A DNA stretch of 64,000 nt from Diphasiastrum complanatum (taxonomy: Eukaryota; Streptophyta; Lycopodiopsida; Lycopodiales; Lycopodiaceae), in contig CM055093.1 in NCBI GenBank assembly GCA_029204225.1, positions 46,804,854 to 46,868,853 of the forward strand, in the 5' to 3' direction. Every line of letters starts with the position of its first letter. The first letter of the stretch is position 1. The notes beneath the pieces were generated by a model. It saw nothing but the letters and a program-made list of their open reading frames with translations. It was not told the origin of the DNA and did not search any database. The position numbers were made by a program, and so were the translations under genes. Of the stretch, positions 54,549 through 64,000 are shown in pieces.

Positions 54549-55233
54549 ATCCTTGCCTTTTCCCAATCTCAATTCCAGATGATTGCTGGATTATGCTCCC
54601 AAGGTTCTTTCTGTTAGGTCCACAAAAGACTGAACTAGCAAGGAACGATGCTCTGATATTCTAGGGTATGCTTACCTTGCTGGTCTTTGAAACTAGTCTA
54701 AACAAGTGCTGGAAAGTTTAATACATGAAAAGCCATACTTAGATTAATCCTTACAAAGATGAGAATTATCAGAACTACTGGCATTCTGAATCAAGGGCAA
54801 CAAAAGGAGAGGTGTATGCTAGTGCACCAACTCTATCAATCTGTAAGATCTTTTTGCTTAGAAATTCAAATAATCAATACCTGTTTGAGCTTTTTCAGGA
54901 ATTTTTTTATTATTGGTTCAGATACATTTCTATTGGCTGTAAAATGCGAATCAAATTAGATATGTTCCTGATGATGCAGAACATCAAAGTTGCCTTTTGA
55001 AGTAAAGATGCTAAAACCTGCAACAATTCCACATTAGACTCGAAGGTTTAAACTTTTTGGGTGTTGACTCTTGAAACTCCTTTATCCGATCAGCTGCAGG
55101 TTTGGGAGTTACCACGAAGAGGCGATGATGTTGCAATACACTGACCAAATCGGATCTTAAACATAAAGTTAGTAAGTGGCAAAATCAGAATTATAAAAAT
55201 TTGATTGTCTCAGTTTTTTGGATTGTCTAAATT
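54549..55233. other. 3' flank of the glycosyltransferase gene
   Basis: Presumably the 3' UTR and downstream region. No coding sequence is supported and no classic AATAAA signal stands out. An AT-rich run precedes the dispersed repeat at 55234. Confidence 0.4.
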
Positions 55234-55411
55234 TGTCTATCACACTCACGCAATATATCTCTTAAATCTGCACGTTTTATTCAATCAAGCTAAAAACTGC
55301 TCTATTAGTACATACGCCATAATCAGACTCGATTGAAGACACTTATATTAGTTTGATTTATTCAAACTTTCATCGTGTTCTCTGAAGGAGAATTCTTAAT
55401 ATTTTCCTACA
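55234..55411. repeat. 178-bp dispersed repeat, copy 2
   Basis: Same length and orientation as 35297-35474, from TGTCTATCACACTCACGC to CCTACA, with about one substitution per ten bases by eye. The flanks differ except for a few bases on the left. It lies next to a gag fragment here as well. Confidence 0.8.
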
Positions 55412-55426
55412 CCAGCTGCTCAACAG

Positions 55427-55930
55427 TTGAACATGGTCGAAGTGACTGAAGAACCCTACTACCCTAGAGAGGAAGCGCAGGAATCTATTCCAGTGCATTT
55501 CATAGATGGAGAGAACGAAGACTTAGTGCCTATCTACGCCAATCAACTTAGAGGTACCGGATTCAGAGCTCCCATTAAGTGCTATGGATGTGGGGAGAAC
55601 CATAGAATCGCCGAGTGCCCTAACAAGCCACAAGGCAACTTTGTGCGGACACCCATATCTCACGTGTCCAAATAGACAGGAGAAGCAAGGAGAAGTCTCT
55701 CCCCCTTTGCATTTGATGAGTGTGGTAGGAGAGCCCAAGGCATCTACGATGCCACTATTTATCCAAACGAGAGTCTTGAAGAGAAAAGAAAAAGAGCCAT
55801 CCAAGTCTGCTACCACTGGTCCTGCTAGTAGATCCTCATACTCCTTATACGTAGGGGAATACCCCAACCCCATAGTTGAGCAAGGTAGCTTTAGGAGAAT
55901 GAAGAAGTGGTTGAAAGAAGCCCAAGCCTA
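55427..55930 (+). pseudogene. gag fragment with zinc knuckle (retroelement)
   Basis: The plus strand encodes an acidic segment (VEVTEEPYYPREEAQESIPV) and a CCHC zinc knuckle CYGCGENHRIAECP. After a frame change it reads CGHPYLTCPNRQEKQGEV and a Lys/Ser-rich region ending RMKKWLKEAQA. The knuckle and the acidic context fit a retrotransposon gag C-terminus, more likely gypsy than copia. Nothing of pol follows. Confidence 0.65.
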
Positions 55931-56622
55931 GATCAGGCTAGAGAGGCGGCCTGAGAGCAAGATCAACATCAGCCTAATGGCGCTAACAATCAACGGCCCA
56001 CCGCTTCCCCTCGTTCCTTAGTGAATCCTGGGTTACTACGTTCATCTGTGAGACCGGACAGAATGCAAACGAGCATTCGAGTTTGTAAGTCCCTTTCCAT
56101 AGCAAGGAAGAAGATTAGATTAAACCCTTTCTCTCTCCATCCATATAAGCAGATTGAAGATGAGAGAATCGGTTGAACATCAGATTGATAAAAATCAAAT
56201 GTGAGCTAGGCACAGAACTGTCAGCCGAAGTCCGAGAAGTCCGCTAGTAAGCGAGACGATCTGATATTATTTGTGAGAGACATAGCTTCTCTTACGCCGA
56301 TGCGCTGGGTGGGTTTGTCACACAGCGCTCAAGAAAAGAATTCACTGATAACATAGTGGATGTTATGTAGATGGTTTTCTCATCTTGAATGAAATCGAAT
56401 GCTTTGATGTCTAATTGTTGTCTATACATGTTCAGTTGTTTATTCTTTATTCTAAACATTGGTTCATCCTTGTCAAATGCTTATACGAATTATAACGTAG
56501 GTTAACAGTGTCTATCTACACTCTGGAGGGGATTGTAGATCTGATCTAGTAGGCTGTAGCCAGTAGACATAATTGAATTCCATCTGGGTTCACAATAGTG
56601 GTATTAGAGCTGCAGAGGTTCG
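55931..56622 (+). repeat. copia LTR fragment with primer-binding site
   Basis: TGGTATTAGAGC at 56599 is a tRNA-Met-type primer site, so an LTR should end just before it. The 3' part (ACACTCTGGAGGGGATTGTAG) is related to the LTR at 34471-34836. The left boundary is unclear. Confidence 0.5.
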
Positions 56623-56639
56623 TTGAAGAAAGCGAACAC

Positions 56640-57400
56640 AAACTATTTTGTGTTTCCCTGCTTGAACCTTGCACGCATTCTCCTCTTGTGTTTTTTTATT
56701 CACAACATCTATGCTCCTAGATTGCAAAGCTTAAGTCCCCCATCTCACAATTCCTACGATCTCAACATTGTGGTGGCGAGTATCACAATTGATGAAGACA
56801 CAACTTTCTCAATGGGAACATTATATAGAAATCTAAATCCAAATAACATGAGAGAGATGAAGTGAAAGGAGAAGCAAGGACATTCAATTGCCAAAATGGT
56901 ATACTTTTTACCTTTCTTTGATATAACATGAAAATGAGGCCACAATATTTATGGTGGAGAATGAGGCATGGGCCAATTTCTACCTCCCTACACATTTGAA
57001 TCTTAAAATAGCTGGGAAACACCTTTTCATTCATCTAACTTGACTTTTAGGCCTCTAATTTGATATAATTCCACAAAGGCCTTACAATCACTTTTATTTC
57101 TAAGTATCGAATGAAATAATGACGTGCTCATCGGGTTGGGCTTGCACACATAGGGTGCCAAAGTCCTCACATTTATTCTCTATTGATTCTGCACCATTTA
57201 CATGGAATTCGCCAAATGCCCAACATCCATGCCTCAAATTAAACTTAAGAATGAATATTGGCGACGGTCTAAGTTCATTGTTATATAGCTCTGAACCAAG
57301 CCATGTTTCTAAGAGTGCCTGTGGATTCCATGTGCATTCTAGTGTCTCAATGACTAGGCTAGTTAGATATCTCAAATTATCCCTAGCATAACCCTAGTTT
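56640..57400 (-). repeat. diverged LTR related to the gypsy A/D family
   Basis: On the minus strand GGCACCCTATGTGTGCAAGC, AACCCGATGAGCAC and an AGGCC...AAAAGTCAAGTTA block match, in order, the U3 part of the LTRs at 560-1240 and 47319-47990. It ends in ATTGAATGTCCTTGCTTCTC like them. No PPT or ORF is attached, so it is an isolated or solo LTR fragment with approximate boundaries. Confidence 0.5.
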
Positions 57401-58841
57401 ATTAGGGACATAACAATATATAACTTTTACAAGCCAATGACAAAAGCTCAAATATGTGGAGATAAAACAACTTGCATCCATGAAAGTCAAGAACCTCTTA
57501 AGGCCTATGTTGAACTATACTTGTATATATATATGTGCTTGTTGAGTTATGCAATTATGACATCGACTTTGACTACGGCCTTTTATATGGACATGTTAGT
57601 ATATTCTAGACAAAATCATCCATCATGTCGAGATATATCATCTTGCTCATATTTTTCAATTCACATAATAGTAAAAATAGCTAGCATACTTGTATACAAT
57701 AAATAAAATATCTAGCACATGATGGACAACAATCTACAAGCCCGAGCTATAGAGTTCAAAATAAGATTAGCTTCTTTTGATAAGGTGACAAGGAAGCAAT
57801 TTTTAATAAAACTCTTTGTTGCACATGCTATACATTAATGTGCACAAAGTTTCACAACTTGAAATATTCCATACAATTTTCAACTCAAATAAATAGGTAA
57901 ATAAGCTAACATACACAACTCTTTTGACAATGTGAAATATTAAAAAGTGGTACCTTACCACACTAGAATCAACAATTCAAAGTATACACAAACATTTGAA
58001 AGGCAAATGCACTATATACAAAATGATGTGAAATGGTAATTCCAGTTACTATGATGAACACGCTCATCTCCCCACTCTATCAGTAACATTGCACAATTAT
58101 GAACTTGATATTTGTGTAGACTCCGATCTCATGAGTTCTAACATCCTTTGCTAAAAATTGCCTGTAATTCAAATCAAAAGCACACAACATATTTGATTAA
58201 CAACAAGTTTCATGCAAATTTACAAATGCATCATTTTTCTGGCTCAACCGTGTATCACAAGGGCAACCAACAACCATATATTATGAAAGGACAACCAATG
58301 ATTCATGTGTGTCTTTAATATAGGATCCAAATAGACTATCAAAGCCTTATTCATAAATAAACAAACCATATCACATCTTTATACTTGTAATGTGTCGACA
58401 ATTTAAACCTTGTGATCTACATGCCATATGCACATTTGACAACAATGACTAATTCAACCAGCTTCATCTTATACAATATACATGTTATACATCACATAAA
58501 AAGTCCAAGCCATGAAGAAGCACATGGCTTCAAATATTTACTCACACAATAAGTTCCAATTTGACTATTGTTAAGGATTAGATAATATTCTCAAAGCCTT
58601 GCATACAAACGTACATTATATGATTCTTTAACACTGACAAATTCTCTATTGACAACATCCAAGAATTGATATGATTCACATTAAAGTCTATCTATATCCA
58701 CAATCTTGACAAAAGCCAATTAGATCACATTGCACAATTTTATACAACCCAAGATGTCTCATGGAGTAACATATTCTTAGGGTGGTTTCAGCCTAAGAGG
58801 ATGTCAAGTTCAGTGGCATGCACTTCATTATGGGGTCTTAT
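57401..58841. other. AT-rich DNA without recognisable features
   Basis: No gene, LTR or tandem repeat is recognised. The base composition is AT-rich and frames are short. Part of it could be the degraded interior of an LTR element whose LTR follows at 58842. Confidence 0.4.
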
Positions 58842-59332
58842 TGTTGAGAATATATGAATTTGCCATTTTGTCACAGGTACAAGTAGATCAAATTAAATCA
58901 TTTCAAATTAGAAAAAGGGCCTAAGTTAGCTCATGCATGAGTTATCCACCTATATTGATGACATATAGAATTTGGTGTTACTCTATTTTACTTTTAAGAG
59001 GAGACTTTTAGAGTTTAGAGAATTCTTAGTATTGAGCGTCTTTCATATATATGTAGATGACTTATTGATTAACAATCTAAGAGAGACATATGCTCACTAA
59101 GTTTCTATTCATTAGAGTGATCTTCAAAGTTGTTCATGAGTAGAGGGGTCGTGATTGAAGCATCATGTGAAAGCCTTTTATTATATTTTATTTATTTATT
59201 TATTTCTTAATCTATTGATCAATATACCGATCATTAGGGGTCATTCCTATTCATCTTTGAATGAATTTTGCTCTCATATATGTCTATTATGTAACATATA
59301 TGTTTCATAGATTCAATTCATGGTATCAGAGT
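58842..59332 (+). repeat. copia-type LTR with adjacent primer-binding site
   Basis: A 479-bp block starts TGTTGAGAATATATG and ends TTCAATTCA (59320), followed directly by TGGTATCAGAGT (59321-59332), a near-perfect tRNA-Met primer site. TG...CA ends and the position of the primer site identify a 5' LTR. The expected gag is not visible downstream, so the element is a remnant. Confidence 0.7.
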
Positions 59333-60756
59333 TAGCTTTGTGCAAGCCTTGATTGGGGAGGAGGAGGAGGTGATCTCAAGAATGATTTGCACACATACAT
59401 GTTAAAGAACATTCAATTCCTTGAAATCATAGAGTGCTTATGCATGTAATTTAGAATTTTGTTTTTACAATTTCATTTGTTCTATTGTTGCATCTTTGTA
59501 GGATGTTCTTGGTGTGAAGACACACTTATTTGGATGTGAGGCAAAATTTTGTAGAACATTGTTTCCTTTTTTAGAGCTATTTGTTGTGCATCAGTTGGCC
59601 AGCTAAAACCTTCTGCTTGTAGATGCACACGGTTGTCCACACTAATTGTAGATGCTATGGCCATGTGGCTTCATAGAGCAAGGATTAGATTAACACTGAG
59701 TTTGCCTGACAATAGAAGTGTAGAAGTCCAGAGAGCTGGAGCTACAGATTGTGTGGACCCATAACCTGTTAGAAAATTTCTATGTTACTCTATTTTACAC
59801 ACAAACATGAATCCAAGGTCCAGCAAAAGTAGTAAACTCAAAAACATTGAAAAATAAGATGAGAACAACACTATTGCAAAGAGATGACAATTTCCAGATC
59901 TGTCATTTGCTTTATATCATTCTAACTTGTCGCTAGCAAGGGCTAGCAAGGTTTCAAGAAAGTACATGCACTTTTAGAACGTGTATGTGCACTTTTAGAA
60001 AATGCATGTGATTTGTATCAAAACACTTTTTAACATGGCTCGTATGATGTCAGGTTGGATGACATGTTGCTATTTTGGAATAGTCTAAACAAAAGGGAGG
60101 TAAGGCCATTTTCTTTTTTAACCTTTGGACCAATTTCAAGACTCCATTTTTTAAGTACGAGCTTGTTGGCTGCCCTAGCCTTAAGCCACCCATATATTGT
60201 CATCCTGAAATTCACAATGTTGACCACACAAGATGAGATCAAAGTGTTGACAACACAAGATCACTGACATGCATGATGCTGAAAACTGCGCATCACATTT
60301 GTTAGGAGCTTAGAATTCAGGAATAATGTACTGTGTTTCTCCTGCTAAGATTTCCCCTGGGGCTTTGAGTTCTTACAACTGCAACAGACCAACATGTTGT
60401 CAATAATCGAGTTAGTTGTAATGGGTATGGGACTTTATGTGAGTTCAATGAATAATTTAGTTTGTGTAATCCACATGAAGCAAAGACTCTTTTCTTTGCT
60501 TCATTGATTTGAAAACCCGCTTTATTCTGCTAATAAGGCCTAGAATTATGTCTTGGCAAATACATCTCTTGCTGCCTTGTTGGTTTCTCTGTTGTATTTA
60601 CAACGAGTAGTGCACATGTATTTATATTGTTACTAACCTGGTGTTAGGACTTTTGGCCTTCTTCCTTCTGTAACAGACGATCTAACCGTTAAGATGGTTG
60701 ATATTCAACAAACACTCTGTTTCCAGACTCAAAAACGTTTTGTTTTCAGACTTGAA
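59333..60756. other. leader and gene-poor DNA after the LTR
   Basis: A GA-rich leader (GGGGAGGAGGAGGAGG at about 59355) is followed by about 1.3 kb without a supported gene. Local duplications include GGCTAGCAAGG-like (59935-59950) and ACAACACAAGAT-like (60226, 60250) phrases. The right part may belong to the LTR of the minus-strand copia element. Confidence 0.4.
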
Positions 60757-60960
60757 TGGTTTTTGTTCGCAACAGTTTCGTGACATTTGGCAGTTTCAAG
60801 TTTGAACAAGAATCAAAAAATATTTCGCGACAATTTATTGTTCACGAATCTTTCGAGTTTCAACAAGATATTCTTCACGAAACTTTTGAGTTTCAACAAG
60901 ATATTGTTCGAAACTTTCGAGTTTCAACAAGAATAAAAATGTTTCGAGTTCGAGTTCGTT
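60757..60960. repeat. short tandem repeats with TTTCGAGTTTCAACAAGA core
   Basis: About five imperfect units of 35-45 bp share TTTCGAGTTTCAACAAGA followed by TATT or ATAAA. They lie downstream of the copia pol stop on its coding strand, where LTR U3 would be, and could be U3 subrepeats of that LTR. Confidence 0.65.
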
Positions 60961-61076
60961 TGTCAACCTTTGTCAATTAAACTGTGCACTTTGTTGGTAG
61001 AACTGAGATTTGTCTGTTGAGGTGTTCTATAGCTCCCTCTCAAAGTGGGCAGTTGGATTAACCCCAATCTTCTTCG

Positions 61077-62396
61077 CTACTTCTCCAACAAAGCTTTACT
61101 GAGTGGCTTTGTAAAGATATCGGCTGTCATTTTCTCTGTAGGTATGAAGACTATCTTCTTTTTGACTAAGTCCCAAATAACATGATACTTGATAGCTATA
61201 TGCTTCATTTTTGAATGAAATACAAAATTTTTCGTAAGATAGATTGCTGAAGTGTTATCCATTCGTAAGACATAAGATTCAGAACTAGTTTCATCAAATC
61301 CTTCCAACATTTGTTTGATCCATATTAGCTCATTTGCCATCTTAGCTGTTGCTACATATTCGACCTCACAAGAAGATTGAGCTACTACTGTTTGCTTCTT
61401 GCTTATCCAAAGTATGGTTGCGCCAGATGCTAGAGTACAACCTCCTGAAATACTTTTGCTATCATCCTTCATGGATGCCCAGCTTGCATCACTATAAGAT
61501 TCGATACAAAATCCAGCTTCCTTCAAATAACACAATCCATAGTCTTTCGTTTCTTGGAGATATTGTACTACTCTTTTTGCTAACTTCCAATGCAATGATC
61601 CTGGGTTCTGATTAAATTGGCTTAGCCTGTATACTGCAAATGCTATATCAGGTCTGGTGTTGTTTGCAAGATACAACAATGATCCAACCATCCTTCGATA
61701 GGATGTATTGGCCATTTGTTTCTCTTCTTCGAGAGTTTGCGGACAATCTGCCTTACTCAGTATTGTTCCAAGAATCATGGGATTATGCACACCTTCGCAT
61801 TCGAGCATGTTGAAGTCTTTAATGATTTTTTGAGTGTACTTTTGTTGGTGAAGATACAACTTGCCACCTTCAAAGTCTCTTTCGATTTGCAAGCCTAGAT
61901 AGATTTTTGCTTCTCCTAGGTCAGTGATCTCAAATATTTCAGAAATGTCTCTTTTGACATTTGAAATCAATTTATCTTTTCTTGAGAAGATAAGCGTATC
62001 ATTAACATAAACAGCTAGAATGATAATTTCATCTTTGACATGTTTGATATAGACATTCGACTCAGCAAATAAAGGTACGAATCCTAAATAACGTAGCGCT
62101 TCGTCCTTCTTTCTATACCATTGTCTGGCTGCTTGTTTCAAATCATAGATGCTTTTATTCATGTGACATCCAAATTCTGGATGTTCTTGGCTTATAAAGC
62201 CAAGTGGTTGATCCATGAATAAATCTTCTTCTAATTCTGCGTGCAAGAAAACAGTTTTCTCATCCACAATATGGATTCTGAGATCATGAGCCACTGCATA
62301 AGCGAATAACAAGTGAATTGATGTGTGTTTGACCACTGGTGAGAAAGTATCAGTGTAGTTGATCCCATATTTATGTGAAAAGTCTTTCGCAACCAA
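61077..62396 (-). pseudogene. copia reverse transcriptase-RNase H (element F)
   Basis: An open frame of 439 residues: VVKHTSIHLLFAYAVAHDLR, DEKTVFLHAELEEDLFMDQP, the RT active site as AVYVNDTLIFSRKD (YVDD changed to YVND), and MLECEGVHNPMI. RNase H carries SDASWASMKDDSKSISGGCT, SSCEVEYVATA and MDNTSAIYL, ending TADIFTKPLSKALLEK. The Asp-to-Asn change at the RT active site should abolish polymerisation. It is the best copy of the family that is split at 13053-13670 and 21975-22510. The frame is lost upstream at about 62445 by a small deletion. Confidence 0.9.
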
Positions 62397-62424
62397 CCTT
62401 GCTTTGTATTTGATGTTATCTCTA

Positions 62425-63704
62425 TCAGGACCTATTTTGATCTTGTAGAATCACTAACTGGTCTTCTTCCATCAGGTACAGGTGCAAGTGTCCATACATT
62501 TTTCTTATACATTGATGACATTTCGTCTTCCATTGCTTGAATCCAATGATCTTTATCTGGTCCATCAATAGCTTTCTCGAATGTTTGAGGTTCGTCTGTG
62601 AAGCCACAAAAATCGATGGCTATATTTGTTGAAACATCCTGACCAAACCTTACTGGTAGTTTTCTTTGTCTATCAGATCTTCTCATAGTTTGTACATGTC
62701 TCGAATTCAATTCTGCATTTTTGGGTTTGACCTGGTCTGCTTGAATTCAAACTGGTGATTTGAGTCTTTCAGGTAGTCGATCTTATCTGCTTGCTTTACT
62801 TTTGTCGTTGGTAACTCATAGTAAGTCTTGCAAATTTCATAGCTGACTAAGTCACTGTCTGCTATGTACTTTGACTCATCGAATTTGACATCTCGAACAA
62901 CTTTTATTCTGCTAGTTTTGGGTATGTAGACTCGATAATATGACGAATGTAATTCGAATCCTACCAAAAAAATCTTGTTTTGTGACGTAGCCACTGCTTC
63001 CGCCCACAATTGCTTTGGTGCTTTCGCATGAGCCATCATACACCTGGCAGCCTCCATTAGTGTATGATTTCTTTGTTCTGAGGTGTGTATGATGCAGTCT
63101 TCGTATGCATAATACCTCGATCAGTACATAAGTTTTGAATTCGTTGGAAATGTACTCACCTCCATGATCTGTGCGAATTTGCTTCAACTTGTTGCCTCAG
63201 TTTCTCAGCCCAATTCGTATACTCAATGAATTTCTCAAAACCTTCTGATTTTGTACGAATAAAGTATACTACAACGAACTTGTTGAAGTCATCAATAAAC
63301 GTAATGAAGTATTTTGCATCTCCTAAAGACAATACTCCGAATGGCCCACAAATATCCGAATGCACAATTTCCAATACCTTGGTTGCTTTATAAACATCTT
63401 TACTAAAAGGTGTTTGAGTCATTTTGCCTTTAAGACAGGATTCAAAGGTAGTTCGAATATCTCGACTCTTGATTTCGACTCCTTCAATTCTCCTCTTGTT
63501 GGTTTGGTACAAGACTTCTATGTTCATGTGACATAACCTCTTGTGCCACAGAATATCTGTCGATTCTTGAGTTTGATTTGCTTGTTTGATTCGAGTTCGA
63601 ATGTTCAAGTGATACAATTTTTTTTTTCTATTACCTTTAGCAGCCAGGTTATCAGAATCTTCATCAAACAATTTACAAGAATCCCTTGTGAAAGTTACTG
63701 ACAT
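62425..63704 (-). pseudogene. copia integrase and linker (element F)
   Basis: Pre-integrase zinc region LWHKRLCHMNIEVLYQ with one remaining Cys in ESCLKGKMTQTPF. Core Asp residues are in VHSDICGPFGVLSLGDA and QIRTDHGGEYISNEF. The segment expected to carry the catalytic Glu (around 63080) is damaged. Downstream: HTLMEAARCMMAHAKAPKQL-type sequence, a linker and the start of RT (DHWIQAMEDEMSSMYKKN). Several frame changes. The copia gene order is kept. Confidence 0.85.
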
Positions 63705-64000
63705 TCATGTGTCTACTATCTTTGCTACAAATAGAAGATCTTTATCAAGAGTAGGAACATAATGAACTTCCTCCAGTTTCTTGTCACCCCGATTCGTGTC
63801 TAACCATAGTTCGTTTCAAGGAAACAAAATGTGAGGTGACTCCCGAATCAAGTACTACTTCTCGAATTTTAGAATTTGATGAACAACATAGATTAGCACA
63901 AACATATGCTGCTGAGTTTTTTGTTGTCCTGTCTTCTGCTGCTCTGGAGCATTCTGCTTTGTCTTTGACAAAATTTGAATCTGAAGGTTCATTTCAATTC
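63705..64000 (-). pseudogene. copia protease region (element F), cut by window edge
   Basis: The minus strand reads EVVLDSGVTSHF at about 63860-63825, the copia protease D-S-G motif, followed by decayed sequence into integrase. Upstream, toward the window end, the sequence (SNFVKDKAECSRAAEDRTTK) is the end of gag. The element continues beyond 64000. Confidence 0.7.

Overview
This window looks like a land-plant nuclear genome. It contains plant-type Ty1/copia and Ty3/gypsy (Tat/Athila-like) LTR retrotransposons with tRNA-Met-type primer-binding sites (TGGTATCAGAGC), a CACTA-like DNA element, GT-AG introns, degenerate TTAGGG repeats and one well-preserved plant-type multi-exon glycosyltransferase gene. 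I cannot name the species. The abundance of old, nested LTR elements would fit a large seed-free-plant or gymnosperm genome, but that is an impression only. All domain assignments were made by eye.

Layout. 0.6-8.9 kb: a decayed gypsy element on the minus strand (PR-RT-RNaseH-INT, then a post-pol gene with a coiled coil, then a polypurine tract and LTR). 8.9-13 kb: no recognisable gene. 13.05-22.5 kb: a three-layer nest. An old copia RT is split by a copia element with two LTRs (13671-21974), whose own RT is split by a solo LTR (18208-19344, TSD CCAAG). 22.5-27.6 kb: repeats without recognisable coding. 27.6-33 kb: a second minus-strand gypsy element with an extra RNase H-like domain downstream of integrase. 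33-36.4 kb: a stack of truncated copia and gypsy pieces on the plus strand.

36.8-45.7 kb is the most unusual part: an island of four AT-rich genes in alternating orientation (called G1-G4 here), three of them clearly with introns. G2 (minus strand, 40288-38433) starts with a histone H3 tail and continues as a divergent histone H3 core with a CENH3-like long loop 1. It then passes through a basic, proline-rich linker into a C48 (Ulp1/SUMO-protease-like) domain spread over four exons. G3 lies head-to-head with G2, and the two share a promoter-proximal sequence module. A 2.1-kb CACTA-like element and ACGTG-rich arrays lie between them. G1 (possible ubiquitin-like C-terminus) converges on G2; G4 (coiled coil) converges on G3. 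G1, G2 and G4 each carry one apparent reading-frame lesion. I see no transposase, so whether the island is a host locus, a captured cargo or a new kind of element is open.

46-51 kb: another gypsy fragment with LTR, a telomere-like minisatellite and a tandem array of roughly 130-150-bp units. 51190-54548: an apparently intact three-exon gene for a membrane-anchored protein with two GT-A-like glycosyltransferase domains, the only clearly functional host gene. 55-64 kb: gag and LTR fragments, gene-poor AT-rich DNA and a minus-strand copia pol that runs off the window end.
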